64,000 nt of DNA from Tigriopus japonicus. Lineage: Eukaryota > Arthropoda > Copepoda > Harpacticoida > Harpacticidae. The position numbers were made by a program, and so were the translations under genes. The number at the start of each line of letters is the position of its first letter. The first letter of the stretch is position 1. The stretch is taken from the NCBI GenBank assembly GCA_010645155.1, contig JAAGOF010000075.1, positions 323,108 through 387,107 on the forward strand, written 5' to 3'. Below, in pieces: positions 38,001-49,868 of this stretch. The notes below the pieces were generated by a model that did not search any database, was not told the DNA's origin, and saw only the letters and a program-made list of their open reading frames with translations.

Positions 38001-41000
38001 CATGAAGGAGTGTGGGACTTCCCTTTCAAATTTGGGCCTTCTATCAGAGCCGCCCAATGGTTTTTTTTTGCTGCAATCTTGACCCCATTTGAAGGTTTTC
38101 TCCCTTGTTCGCACTCAGACATAGACTCAAACGTACCTTTTCAAGCGCGGGAAGCCCAAAGTCGTAATTGAAATGTGATGAAAGAAACAAATTTGCACCC
38201 ATGAATGACGACTATTGAGGATGGCAAATCTAGTGGAAGGAGTCGGTCGTCGAAACGATGTATGTATGTGCGTACAGTACAGAGGGCACATCCCAATGCC
38301 TGAAACGAGGATTACGTATAGCTTTGTGATGCATGCATCTTTTTACATGTGGGAGCAGAGAGAAAAAACTCCAAGAGATACAACGAGTGCCTTGTCAGCA
38401 ATGTTGCAAAAAATGTGTTCATGACTTGAAATCGGGCTGATATCTTGGAGCAAGTCAGGGTTTGGGTGATTGATTCAAAAGAAAATGGCAATTTTGCCTT
38501 CAAGACGACGGGGCTCTTGATGTTTGGTAGGCTGAATGTTTGGAAGGTAGGTTGGTTGGTTAGTTGGTAGGCTGAATGGTTGGTTGGTTGGCTGGTTGGA
38601 TGAGTTCGGTGGTGGAGAGAAAGTGTGTGAGGAAGAATGGGACGGGCCAACCAATGGGTTCGGAACTACATACATTCGAGAGTCAGAGAGAAAGGGTTGC
38701 ATTCTTGATGGCCATATGAATAGGATGATGATACTTGGAATTTAATTCGTTCACTTAAAAGCCGGGAACCGCAAATGGATTCCCATCCATCCATCGGCAA
38801 ATGCATGCTTGCAAGTACGAGTACATGTCATGTACTCGTAGCGGGGTTTGGGTTGTGTAGAATTGCATGTCGGGACAGAGGATTGAGTTGAGATTCGAGT
38901 TGCCGAGCACTCAAAATTTGGTAGTGATTTATAGCCATCGGGAAGAGAAATTGAGACTATCAATGAGGGCTCCAGAAACTAGCAGATGACTTACGAGAAC
39001 TCGAATCTCAAACTTAACTCCATCCTTACTTCTGTACCACGAGAGTGATGGTGATCATGGTAGTGGTTGCAAGGCATGATTAGATAGGATGGGGGATGAT
39101 TCGATGAGCAAGGCACATGCAAGTACCAACTTGTTCGACGAGAGGGATTGGAATTTGAAAACCGGCTTTTCTCCTTCATTTCAGGTTCTCAAGAATTGCA
39201 TGTCCAGCAATCCCCGGCTGCTGCTGCTTTCAACAAATTCAACTCCCTGGACCGACGAGCTTTGGCTCGGAGGCACCACACCAACTTGAAGCTTATCCCT
39301 ACTTCCTCAGGTTCGGAATCCTTGCCTAATCCTTCGGTGGTGGGGCCCACCCCCACCTCCAGTCATTCGCAACCCCGACCTCTAAACGACCTCAGGAGCA
39401 AGGAACCGGAACGTCGACACTCATCCTATGACCCCACCAGTAGGAGTCTAAATCGATATCGGCCGTTAGGCGGGACCAATAGCAGTAATGGCTCCAATGG
39501 GACCAACGCTAACATGGGTGGAAATGCCATAGGTCAGGTTCGTCTGAGTGCCATGAATATCAACGGCCTTCCCGATCCATTCAATCAAGGTGGGATGCTT
39601 CATCCAGGTGGCCCAGTGGGTCCTGTGACCTCAATGAACGGTCCCTCCGGTCCCAATACCCTCTCTCAGCGACCTCAAGCCACCCATCACGCCCAACCTA
39701 GTATCTATTCCAGTCAAGAATCTCTTCGGAGTCAAGTCTCGGTCTCGAGAAGCAATCCACCCCCAGTGGGAAGACCCGGAGCGGGCACACCTCAGTTCCA
39801 AAACCTCAGTGGTGTCATTCGTAATCCCAACTCGCGGGGCTCTCTCACCAACTTGAACCAGTCAACCAACGTATCGTCGTCAAATTACGCTGTTCCGTCA
39901 AGAAGCATGAGTGGCTCGAACCTTCACCACTTAGATCACCATCGACTCATCGATTCCGGTGGGTCTAGTACCTCATCCCACGGGACTATGGAGATGAACC
40001 AGACGCCCAGTCCGTCGGACTCCGCTGTCGGCGATTTGGAAACGGTTCTCAAGGAAAAAGACACCGAGATCAACTACCTACGAGAAACCATGGAGCAGAA
40101 CGAACAAGTCATCTTCAAGGTAAATCACTTCTGTCAGACCAATACTAATACCCACATGTTGGCACGCCATTCTTGGTTCTGGCTTTGGGGCTTCTTACTC
40201 ATTTTTTTATCGCACCAAATCAATGATTTACCGATCAATTTTACAAGATTGATGAGCGACTGGTTTGTTTCGTTTTGCTGGCTTTTTCGTCATCGACCAA
40301 GTCTAGTCGGTATGGCTGGCTAGTTGCTAACATCTTCATCATCATCGCAAGTAATGAGCAGCCCAACGTAATTAAGTCATTTCTAGCTAGCCTAGTATCA
40401 CCATATCGAAATCTTTAAGATGGTTATCGAGGCCAGAACTGCAATGATTTATGGGAAATGGGGGAGCTTGAATTGTTTCCTAACAGTGGAATACGATCAT
40501 GACTTACGAGCTTGCCTGTTCTCTCCAACTGTGAGATGATTTAACTACTTTCCTCGTATTTACCCCGAAAAGTGAAATCAAGACTCTTTTGACGGGGTCT
40601 CAGATCCATAAATCGCTCATGTCTCGTGTCATTGGATCCACGCAGGTCCTCCAATTAAAATCGGCCAGAGTTTTCTCTTTAATTGTGAGAAACAGTCGGA
40701 CTCATTCTCTTCGGCAGGGTTTCTTTCTCTGTCTTTCTTACAAAGGATCAGAGATCGAAAACATTTTGCCATCCCACTATTTTGACCCACAACGTACATG
40801 ATTGAATTTCCATGTTTTTATCGGTGTGGCCAGCGGTAATTGAGAAAGGGTAATGGAAATAGGGCCAGAATTGGCAATGATAAAATGAGCCCTCAACACG
40901 CCATTTCAGTCAGCCATAGAAAAAAGCACTCATTCGCCAGGACGTGATGTTATGAACAAACTAAAAAAATCGCTTTCTTCATAATCTCACAAATCCAAGA

Positions 41001-44000
41001 ACATAAAGTGTCCATACATCATAAAAATAAGATAACCCTATATTAACCATTTACTGAAGTTATGACCATTCTAGTCAACTCTTTGGAATCGAACCCTTGC
41101 TCTCGGCCTAAAAGTAAAAGCAATTGTATTTTGCTCTCGCAATTATAATCTCAATCTCATTCGCAGGTCTATGAAGAGAAGGAAAAGATGTGGGAACGTG
41201 AGATTCGCAAGATCAAAGGCCTCTACGACAATCGATTGCGTGCCAGTCAACAAAAGTCCACCAAAATGGAGCAGGCCCTTACAAATCAAACCTACCAGGT
41301 CAGTAGAACCTTCTTGGTCAGTATGTACGTAAGCCATACTCTGTACTTACTACATACGAAGTATGTTGTGCTAGCGTAGTAATCCCGTTTCAGCATAACG
41401 TGTCGTCCACAATCGAGAGCGTGCAAGCTCAAAATTGCCGCCGGCTTGAATGTCGAGATAGATTTCCGTCTCCTCCCCAAAACGACCCCCCGTGCTCGGA
41501 TGAAATCAGTTTGAGGTTTCCGTTTCCTGCTATAATTAAAGCTGTGAGCTTGCTAAGTCGACGAAAAATTAATGATTCACACATTAGTTGATGAAGGCAC
41601 GACGAACAAAAAGTGGGGAGGGATGAAGGCTGAAGAGTGTGCCAACAAACTGTGCACGTTGGATCAAAGAAATCCCATAAAAGTGAAATCTCTTCGTGTA
41701 GGAATGAATCTCTCTGGCTTCGATGGAGTCGGAGGGTGGGCGAAATCTTGGTTTTTCATAAAGAATCCGAGAAACTGAGTAATCAAGATAGCACGAGAGA
41801 TTATTGACGACCGTTTCTCTCTCTGAAAATCAGTCGCCAGGCCCATTTCAATGAAGGTGGTGCCCTCGGTAGTACATAGTACATGTCTCTCTCACTCAAA
41901 GATGTACCGAGCTCTTGAGTCGCTCTTGACAATAGATGCTGATTACACTTCCAGGCAAGTCTATCCAAGAGCTCGGCGATGATCCATGACTCTCTCATCT
42001 CTCAACAGGGTGTTTTTTTTCTCTCTTTGCAAGGGGAGAAATCAAATTCGAATCCACCTTGATGGTCGCGAATGAAACGAAAGAACACATTCGAACTCTT
42101 TTTTTATTTATTTTCTTTCGTGTTCGTTGCTGGACTCACTCAATGCCATGCCGAAAAAGCCAGCGGCGTTGCAAAGAGATCAACCTTGGTCATGAGTCAG
42201 ATTTCGTTTCGGTACCTTAGCTTGGAATTAGCTCATCTCGCGCTTGAATGTGATTGAATGAGATGCACTTCCAGACCCGGGATTAAGACACCACACGCCA
42301 ATAAAGATGACCTCTCACTTCGGGAATAAGTGCAAGAACCCTTGAAAGTACTTACAATGGATGATGCTCTGGCTTTGCTCTTTGGTTGGTCGATGACCTA
42401 CGATGAATACCTTGGAGGCTCCCTAATGAGAATCTACCCTCAATTGATGTACAAACGAAAGAAGGGTATCTTGGCGTTCTTAGTTGGTGGTTAAATTCGA
42501 CTGGACTGACCATTATTCATGTGTGCGGCTTCTTGAACTCGGTCCAGACACCAGTTATTACTCGGTTGGTTGTATGCACCTGGAGCTGATTGGAAAATGG
42601 CCATGATTTTCATTAGTTTCTTTTCACCTTCCTCCACTTGAAATTGGAGGCGAACGCAAAGACGTAATCTCATTCGAGCTCAACAACGGATCGGTTTTCA
42701 CTTCGTCTATTATTAGTAGTCCTACATACGTACCAGTACTAACGCCAGTTTCCGACTACTAACTAACATTCAGCCTCTTTTGAGCTCTGGCAAAAATCAC
42801 CATGATCTTCAATGACAACCAAGCATTGGTGTACATGTGCATGTACCTACAGATTATTGAGTGACTTTCGTCAAATATGGCAGGCTCCACCGTTAAGAAC
42901 GCTCATGACCAATCCATATTTGAGAGGCTCAAGATCTGATTAAGGATTTTTAAGGAAATTATGTTCATCTTGCACTTGGACCTGGTCCATTTCGATCATC
43001 ATGCTATCGCCTCGTAAATCAGGTCCTCATGCCCAAAAATGGCCATCATCATTGACGAGTTCGAATGGGCAAGCCAAATCTTTAAGAATTGGCAAGAGTG
43101 CAGCATAATTTTGATTGGAGCACTCCTCGTCGACATCGCTGACAATAATAATGATGATGGTGATGACGATGATGATGATCGACTTTTGGATCAAAACAGT
43201 TGTCGGTTAATGTCAAGATGATGAAACACAGAAAAAGTCAAAGACCCGTTGGTTGGTTTTCCTCGATTGATAATAAATACGTTCGGAGGAGCCATTCTGA
43301 ATTTCACGATTCATGTATTCTCAACTAGTTTGGCTGGTAGAGCATCAAGTCAGGCCTTAAATGTCGGGAAATGGCTCTCGAGTAGGTGTAATTTGAGTGT
43401 CCAGACCAACGTTCATGTTTCATTTTCCGCTTGTAAAGTGATCATTTGTCAACCATATGATGCCAATAACAAAGTTTAGGAGTTGTTGAGTTTGGGAAAA
43501 CGGTGCTCGGAACTATTTCGGGAGATTTCAATCGTTTTTCTTCTTTTTCAGCTCCAAAGTGACAAAAGAAGATTGGAACAAGAATTGGAGGACATCAAGC
43601 GCAAATTGTCCACCAAAGACAAGGCACAAGAGAGGCTCGAGCAAGAAATGAACTCATTAAAGTACGTATATCCAAGAAAAAAATTACTCTATTTTGTCGA
43701 TTTACATGGAAAAAGTCTTAAGGTACTTCCCGTTTCTAGTTCAATGCCTGTATCCGTAGTCTTTTTGGGTCATTCAAAGACAGTTGCTTCTGCAACCGAG
43801 TGCATTTTTTCAAGGCTCTAAGCATTCTAATACGATTTATAGTCTTGTCAAGGCCTGCTTGGCAATTTCCACCAACAGACTTGTTCAACTCTCCGTGGAA
43901 TCTCATTAAAGCCGTGTTTGGCAATGCAGGGAAACTACTCAATGGCTGATTTTCAAGCACTTTTGCCCTCAAGAGTCTTCTACAATGACCATGGAGTTGC

Positions 44001-45933
44001 TGTGCACGATGGTCGAATATAAGTACAGTCAAATTTAGGAACGTTACCCGCCGAAACGTCAAAGTGCTTGGAAGCACGAGTCTGGAATTGCAGTGGGCTC
44101 TTTAAAATCAGTGACCACTAAAAGCTGTCCATTATGTTTCTTGCCAATTCTGTAACCACTCATGATTATTTACATGCGTTGTCGGTTAACGAATGTGGGA
44201 AAAAAAATCCGCTGTCTGAACTTATTTTGGGAGCCAAATAGGGATTCCCGTTAGATCTATATTTGTGATCGAGAACGAGAGGAGTTTCACTACAGTCATC
44301 CAAGGAAACAGCTTTGACGTGGATGTTGTCAGGCATATTATGGAAAGACATGATTTTGTACCTGATTGGAGGGCTGTCATTGGGTGGTCTAACATTGACG
44401 CCCGTCGTTGAAATGGGCCATCCAAGAGAAACCAAGTGTTTTCGTAGCCAAGACCATTAATATTGACGATGGTTCCAAAAGCTCAGATGACTCAATCTAT
44501 TGAAGCAAACACGCTACCAATTCTTCGTGCTTGGTAAAATACCACCTTGCAACTTTAGAGGTGCATTTTTTGGCTCAAAAATAACACTCCAGAGAAGAAC
44601 AAGTTCAGCATGGTACCTTTTGAACCAATAGACTAGTTTATTGTGATAAGAGGGCCAACCAAACAACCTTGCATAGGGTACATTTCTTTTTTACAAATCC
44701 TTTTCATTAGACGCTCTTTTCCTGTTTAATAGAGGGCGGAAAACAATTCAAATTGTGGCCATGGCTCAAAGCTCAAAATGGAAAAAAATGCTTGAAACGG
44801 ACAAAAGTGCACAAAAACAGTGTTTAAAACTCTTTTTTCCCTCTCAACTTGTCATTTTTCAACATTTTTTGGGGTGGTTTTTTTTCGGGCCAAAACATCT
44901 GAATGAAAAAAAGATGTTTGGGTGCGGAAAATGCGAAAAAAATGCATTGGTCTGGAAATGTAAAAAAAAATCAAGATTTTGTTCTAAGGGAACCTCTAAC
45001 AATTGTAAAAAATGCATCCCAAAACGTTTTTTTGCTCCAAAGCAGCCCAAAAACTTTTGCGCAAAAGAGTTTTTAACCGTCGCTCTACTGATTCATGTTC
45101 CCATTTTGCAACTCTTTGGCTGAAAATGTTACAAAGTTGAGTATAAACTTCTTATATATTTTTTTGTTTATTGCAGAGCGTCGTTGCACGAAAGTGAGTG
45201 GAATTCTTGCGCCAAATCCGGCGAAATTTCGTTCCTTCAGGCTCGAATGGAGGACAGGAGTAGCAGTAGTAGCAGTAATGGAAGCTCCAATCCGAATTCA
45301 ACCTCGATTCCATCGTCATGCGTTTCTAGCTCATCCTGTGGAATGTCTGAGAACGCTCATCAAGAGCTTGTAGAGCTCAGAATTCAAGTCAAGGACCTAC
45401 GAATGGAATTGGAGCGTCGGGATTCCGAGATGCGTGAATTGGCCATGGCCAAAAAGAGCCTTCAAAACGAGGTTGTCAACCTCAAGAATATTGTGGATGG
45501 AGCCAATGAGGACTACAGTCTCAGGGAGTTAGCCAGTCAGAAGGAGATCATTATATCTCGCGATCAGGAGATTGAGAAGCTCCAAAACGAGCTCCAGGGA
45601 CTTCAGGCCAAAGCCAAGGCCTTCAAGGATGAGGCTGATCGATATCGGGAGAGTTTCGAGACCGAGAAAGCCCATTGGCTCGACGAGAAGGAAAAGGTCA
45701 TCCGTTACCAAAAGCAATTACAACTGAATTACGTTCAAATGTACAAGAAGAACAAGACCCTAGAGGGTGAGATTGAGCAGTTGAACAAAACCATCGCAGA
45801 CCAAAAAAAGAAGTCCAAGAGCAATTTGGATCTGACATCCGTGGGTGCCAACGGTGGGCCCAAAGTGAAGAAATCCAATTCCGTTCGTGCCAAGTTCTTT
45901 AAAATGTCACTCCATAGTGAATCCCATTGTTGA
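35008..45933 (+). CDS. LZTS/fezzin-family coiled-coil protein, 7 coding exons
   Basis: Exons are 35000-35126 (ATG at 35008), 35610-35787, 35859-36078, 39185-40119, 41167-41298, 43552-43661 and 45177-45933. All seen junctions are GT-AG and the frame is continuous for 816 residues, in the upper range for the family. Residues 1-470 are low complexity, rich in Ser, Asn, Pro and Gly, with IRPIAFRP near 105, resembling the RPxAFKP patch of vertebrate LZTS proteins. Residues about 470-790 are coiled coil. Two signatures fix the family: W-x-x-C-x-KSGEIS-x-L at the start of the last exon, and EKEKVIRYQKQLQ followed by Y-V-x-M-Y near residue 750. Vertebrate members act as scaffolds at synapses, centrosomes or microtubules; the role here is inferred. 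The ATG may not be the true start, since exon 1 opens with an acceptor and the frame stays open upstream to it. Confidence 0.92.
36079..39184 (+). other. Large intron 3 of the LZTS gene
   Basis: This 3.1-kb intron runs from GTAAGT at 36079 to TTTCAG ending at 39184. It contains a TTGG-rich run at 38540-38602 and GTAC/TACGTA clusters near 37707 and 38272. No nested gene is supported. Confidence 0.8.
38540..38602. repeat. Degenerate (TTGG)n run
   Basis: The run contains repeated GGTTGGTTGG blocks with TAGTTGGTAGGCTGAATG interruptions. It lies inside the large LZTS intron. Confidence 0.75.
40120..41166 (+). other. LZTS intron 4
   Basis: This is a 1.05-kb intron from GTAAAT to TCGCAG. No element or nested exon was recognised. 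A GGTTCGATTCC box on the minus strand at about 41085-41095 is not part of a tRNA fold. Confidence 0.75.
41299..43551 (+). other. LZTS intron 5
   Basis: This is a 2.25-kb intron from GTCAGT to TTTCAG. It contains an ATG/GAT-type run at about 43141-43178 and TACGTA-rich sequence near 41322 and 42725. No gene is supported inside it. Confidence 0.75.
44730..45087. mobile_element. Short hAT-like element in the last LZTS intron
   Basis: The left end TAGAGGGCGGAAAACAATT and the right end, inverted, TAGAGCGACGGTTAAAAAC are imperfect terminal repeats of the same TAGAG type as the element at 33566. Flanking 8-mers are CTGTTTAA (44722-44729) and CTGATTCA (45088-45095), 6 of 8 identical, as expected for an older insertion. 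It is 358 bp long and non-coding. The right end lies 89 bp before the last LZTS exon, so the branch point and pyrimidine tract of that intron lie in the remaining short gap. Confidence 0.65.
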
Positions 45934-46034
45934 GCTTAGAATCAATCCATTTTAGTCCATCCACTTCATGATCATGACAAACTGTATCTCTTACTCAAAC
46001 GCCATGTAATGTCTCTGTTATTCGCTCTTTTCTC

Positions 46035-46040
46035 AATAAA
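46035..46040 (+). terminator. Polyadenylation signal of the LZTS gene
   Basis: AATAAA lies 102 bp after the LZTS stop codon, followed by a GT-rich stretch (GAGGTTGTTCCGGTTTCTG), the usual downstream element. Cleavage is expected near 46055-46070. Confidence 0.75.
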
Positions 46041-46129
46041 GAAGCGGTTTGCGAAAAGTCAAAACAGAGGTTGTTCCGGTTTCTGTATATAGTAGAAAGG
46101 TGAAATTACAAAATGGCTCAAATTTTGAC

Positions 46130-46157
46130 TAAAGGCTTTATGTATATAAAGCCTTTA
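46130..46157. repeat. 12-bp perfect hairpin downstream of the LZTS gene
   Basis: TAAAGGCTTTAT (46130-46141) and ATAAAGCCTTTA (46146-46157) are perfect inverted copies with a 4-nt loop. The repeated phrase ATTTTGACTA flanks both sides. It lies just beyond the expected LZTS cleavage site. Confidence 0.8.
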
Positions 46158-47603
46158 ATTTTGACTAGTAGTTGAGACTTGCATTTCAAAGATTGTGTGT
46201 GGCAAGAAAGAAGGTCTAATCAAGTTTCTCCACCAAAACGGAATCTGCACGCATCAAAATCATACGAGTAATGAGAAATTCGATCAAAGCTTAAAAACCC
46301 AGGCAAAATAGATGCAAAATCTCTTGATCTTTAGAGCTCGTAAAACCTTAAACAGGGGCAGCTGATCATTGATTTCTGCAGAACTAAAGAAGCTCATGAG
46401 AAAGAAGAGTCGACACAGTCAAGTTGTTTGGATTTTTCAAGGCTTCAAATGTTTGCCGTTGTTGTCGCCACAGTCAATCAGGAAGTTCAAGTCAAAACAA
46501 AAGTCGATTTTACAATCAATTTACATAGATCATGCCAGTAAAGATTGATCCAGTCCTTAGATCACAAAATAAGATGAATTCAGACCCTTCCGTGGATATT
46601 TTTCAATCAAACCCTCCTACTTGCTGTATTTTTACTCTTCCCCTTCCTGGGTTGTTTGGATTTTAAAGGCTTCGTAAAACAGAACACTACTTTTACATGA
46701 GCTTCTGTAACCAGAACATCAAAACCTTCAAATACGCACTTTTTTATTCATTTTGAATTTGTTGCCAAAATTGCAACTCAAAGCCTTGGATGGATTTCTC
46801 CTTGAATTTTGAGTCGATTTGAGTTCAACTTGAATGTTTTTGTGTTTAGAAACAAAAAAGCCTTACTGAATTTTCTCACACTCAGGCCAAACATTTCGCC
46901 AGAACTACTTAAAGTCATGCCGCAACAATATGGCACAGTTTGGCACTTATCTCCTACATGAAGGCTCGACATGCCCCCCCCCCCCTACATGACACTTGCT
47001 GTGACCGCGGTTATTCATTTTGAGAATAAGATTGTGGAACCAGTCAGGGTGACAGAAAATGCCGGTTTTCTTTAAATTGATTTAGTTAGGAAAACGCTAT
47101 TCTCTACAAAAGGTGTTCTAGAGAATAAATAAATCACATTACAAGTTGGGTCGTGGTGTACCCACACATTCCACATTCCATTCATGAAACAATCTTTATC
47201 ATCCTGACATAAGGAGGTTAGTGTCCATGAAATTTGAAATCAATTGATCATATTCATTTGTTTTATCAAAAGTCATTTCTAAATCATTTTGGGGCCTATT
47301 TAAGAGGACTTTTTTTCTAGTTTTTGAGCAAAATTTGGCCGACTTTTAAGCATTCATTTTTGTGCTCCTAACACAAAGTTTTGAAGCACATTTTTAAATT
47401 TGAAAAAGAAAAGTGAAAAGGTTTCGTGAAAATGATTTATGAACATTCCGTGAAAAAGAGGAGTGAGATTGTTCTTACCACAGAGATATGGACACATGGA
47501 ACTGACCTGTGTGCCTTTCAGTGTTGAGGAGAGTACTTTAGTACATAAATTGGCAATCAACATATCACCACCTGTTTCCTCGTGCCCTCACAATCATTTC
47601 AAA
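46158..47603. other. Spacer between LZTS and CIA30 genes
   Basis: No gene is supported. A run of C (about 13) occurs near 46974-46986. The last 100 bp probably include the CIA30 promoter; I see no clear TATA box. A TCAGTG initiator-like site near 47518 is possible. Confidence 0.45.
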
Positions 47604-48598
47604 ATGGTAGAATTACCGTTTTTGCTGCTGAGCTTGATGCTATCAAGGTAGAATATGATCGGAATGTTTGTTTTGCCAACACTCAAACTAACCTATTTCA
47701 GTGTTCTGTTGGCCGAATCTACCTCCAACATGGTTGTGAAGGATATGTCCGAGTTTGATTTCGGCCAGATTGAAGACCTGAGTGGATGGTATGAAAGTTC
47801 GGACACAGTCAGGGAACCTGGCAAATCCAAAGCAGCCTTTGTGTTGCAAAAAACTCAGGTAAAATGCATCTCTGTACATCAACTCATGATAATAATAAAA
47901 CTATTAGGCATAGGTTAACTCCTTTACTAGCAATCACCGGAAAATCCGTGCCAACCCTCTTTTATTTTACATCATTATTGCAAAAGTTTTGCCTTAATAC
48001 AAAACTATATTTTCTTCCTCTTCTCGAATGAAAACTAAATGCTTCATATCTAAGTAAGTCGACAGTGTGTGAAACAATTGTAGGTCTTCCAAAGAGCGAT
48101 TTTCTTTTCCGTCCTGAATCCCCAAGAAAATGGAGCAGGATTCGCGGGATTTCGGGTTGACACTGACCTTGATCTATCCTCTGTGAATGGCCTTCAAATC
48201 CGATGCCGAAATCAAGGATCAGCCAATTTTTACAAGATTCTACTACGGGACGACTCTTCAACCACTGGAGACGGAAGTTTCGAGGCCATTTTTCAAGTAT
48301 TTTTTCTTAATTGTCCAACAATCCGTGATTGGAACTAATTATTTTTGTTATTTCTAATCTTTAGCCTTCCACAGAAGTCTTTACCGAGACCGAACTGAAA
48401 TTCGACGATTTTAAATTCTTCTACCGTGGACAAATCCAGCCAGATCACGAGCCTTTAAACCAATCCAATATATCAAGTGTTGGGATTCAGGTGTTTGGGG
48501 GGGTGTATTCCGAATTTAAGCAATCAGGAGCATCAGCATTGGAAATTGATTGGATTAAGACCATATATAAGAGTCCAGCCAGTCTAATAAATGAGTGA
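47604..48598 (+). CDS. CIA30-domain protein with N-terminal signal sequence, 4 exons
   Basis: Exons are 47604-47647, 47702-47858, 48084-48296 and 48365-48598. Introns of 54, 225 and 68 bp are all GT-AG, giving 215 residues. The N-terminus (MVELPFLLLSLMLSSVLLAES) is a typical signal peptide. The rest is one CIA30 domain, the fold of NDUFAF1, an assembly factor of respiratory complex I. Supporting blocks are GAGFAGFR, a D-L-S-S-V-N-G-L-Q-I-R-C strand, Y-K-I-L-L-R-D-D, F-E-A-I-F, F-D-D-F and N-I-S-S-V-G-I-Q-V-F. NDUFAF1 itself is mitochondrial and about 330 residues long, so this shorter, apparently secreted protein is more likely a paralogue whose role is unknown. The chosen ATG sits in TCAAAATGG and leads straight into the hydrophobic segment. 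An in-frame upstream ATG near 47496 would bury that segment, so it is less likely. Confidence 0.9.
48586..48591 (+). terminator. Polyadenylation signal overlapping the end of the CIA30 coding region
   Basis: AATAAA occupies the last sense codons of the CIA30 gene, ending 4 bases before the TGA at 48596. Cleavage 10-30 bp on would leave a 3' UTR of only a few to about 25 nt. No other AATAAA is seen close downstream. Confidence 0.5.
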
Positions 48599-48624
48599 TA
48601 AATCCATGTGATCGGATGTTCGTT

Positions 48625-49310
48625 TAATTTATGTAAAAATGTTTTCTCAGAGAAATATCACCGTGAGTAGCAAATTACTTTTCGGGGGGAGAAGCCCTTA
48701 TTGAAGCAAAAAAATCCTGGAAAATCCGGATAGTGGGTTCGTTAAAGAAAATTTGGGCTGACTTGGGAGTCTTGCGACAGTCCATTTTTTATTTCGTCTT
48801 ATTTCCAAATCGATCCTTGTTATGGAAATTGTTTGACGTTCATACTTATCTAAATGCCTCAAAACTTGTCGTTTTGTCCACCAAAGGCTAATTTGGATTC
48901 TACTAGTCTACAAAACAAAGTTTTAGGTCGCAATAGGTACAAATATTTGGTTTATCTATTGTGTTTGTCAAAAGCATAAGTTTTGTAATGTCTCGTGATT
49001 TTGGCGTTCGAAACATTCCAGCACTCCATTCATTGCCCTCAGATGATATCATACGACAAAGATTTCTGATGAACTCTCAAAGTAAAATAACGATTAAGTT
49101 ATCATGTGATAGCAATAGTACATCGTCAACGCTGAGAGACATTCATTAGCTTTAAAATTAGCCGCAAATACGATTGCATTCAACACGTGAGGAGGCTTCA
49201 TTGCTATCATTCTTTCATGATGTATTCGAATTTTCATCCTAACTACGACAGTCCATACGCAATTGAGTTTCAGTTTCCTAATTAGGTATGTTATAAAAGC
49301 TTTGATTGCG
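48625..49310. other. Spacer, no supported gene
   Basis: This is AT-rich sequence with short unrelated open frames and no recognised repeat. Confidence 0.45.
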
Positions 49311-49674
49311 CTCTTCAAAAATCTTATCTTGGGCAGTTTTGGGTTTTTACATCTTTAAGATCGCCCATGATACCTAGATACTTGCATTCTAACAGTAACC
49401 TTGTCCCTTGTTGAGGAACATTACAAGCACGAACGAGCAAATGAAGTATGCATATTTTTCCAAAACCCTATCTTAAAGTGTCAAAACATCAAATAGACAC
49501 TGATTTTTAATTAGATTATTTTTTTCCTGGGTCCTGTGGGGGATCTTTAAAGAGCGGAAAACCATAGACTGCTCAAATTCTCATGAGTTTAGATTAATGG
49601 ATGAAGAGTCGTTGGTTTTTGAAGCTAGTAATCTTTGGTTAAGAGTAAGGGTCTATATCACAATAGTGCGGATC

Positions 49675-49795
49675 AAAAGAGAGTGTGTACTAAATAGAGC
49701 CAATCAAAATAGCGCCACTTCAAAATAGTGCCAAACCAAAATAGAGCCAAATCATAAGAGAGCGTGACATTTTAGAGCCGATCAAAATAGAGTGC
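49675..49795. repeat. Degenerate ~17-bp tandem array, ATCAAAATAGAGCC-type
   Basis: About seven imperfect units such as ATCAAAATAGCGCCA, CCAAAATAGAGCCA and GATCAAAATAGAGTGC follow each other with a spacing of 14-18 bp. The array is inside the long-inverted-repeat element. Confidence 0.6.
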
Positions 49796-49868
49796 ATTAA
49801 GTACATTTCCTTCATCTATGTATTTCTTGAGGCTAGGATGAATAGTAATATGTCTATTGATCTCTTGT

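Noticed and set aside
39185..40323. Reading the large LZTS exon through to 40323 as one 391-residue protein
   Set aside because: The part after 40119 is intron: GTAAAT donor at 40120, loss of coding character, and a perfect in-frame join to the coiled-coil exon at 41167.
41070..41110. GGTTCGATTCC B-box on the minus strand suggesting a tRNA
   Set aside because: No acceptor, D or anticodon stem pairs at the right distances; it is an isolated match inside an LZTS intron.
47496..47603. Upstream in-frame ATG for the CIA30 gene
   Set aside because: It would add 36 residues before the hydrophobic leader and destroy the signal peptide; the context of the downstream ATG is better.
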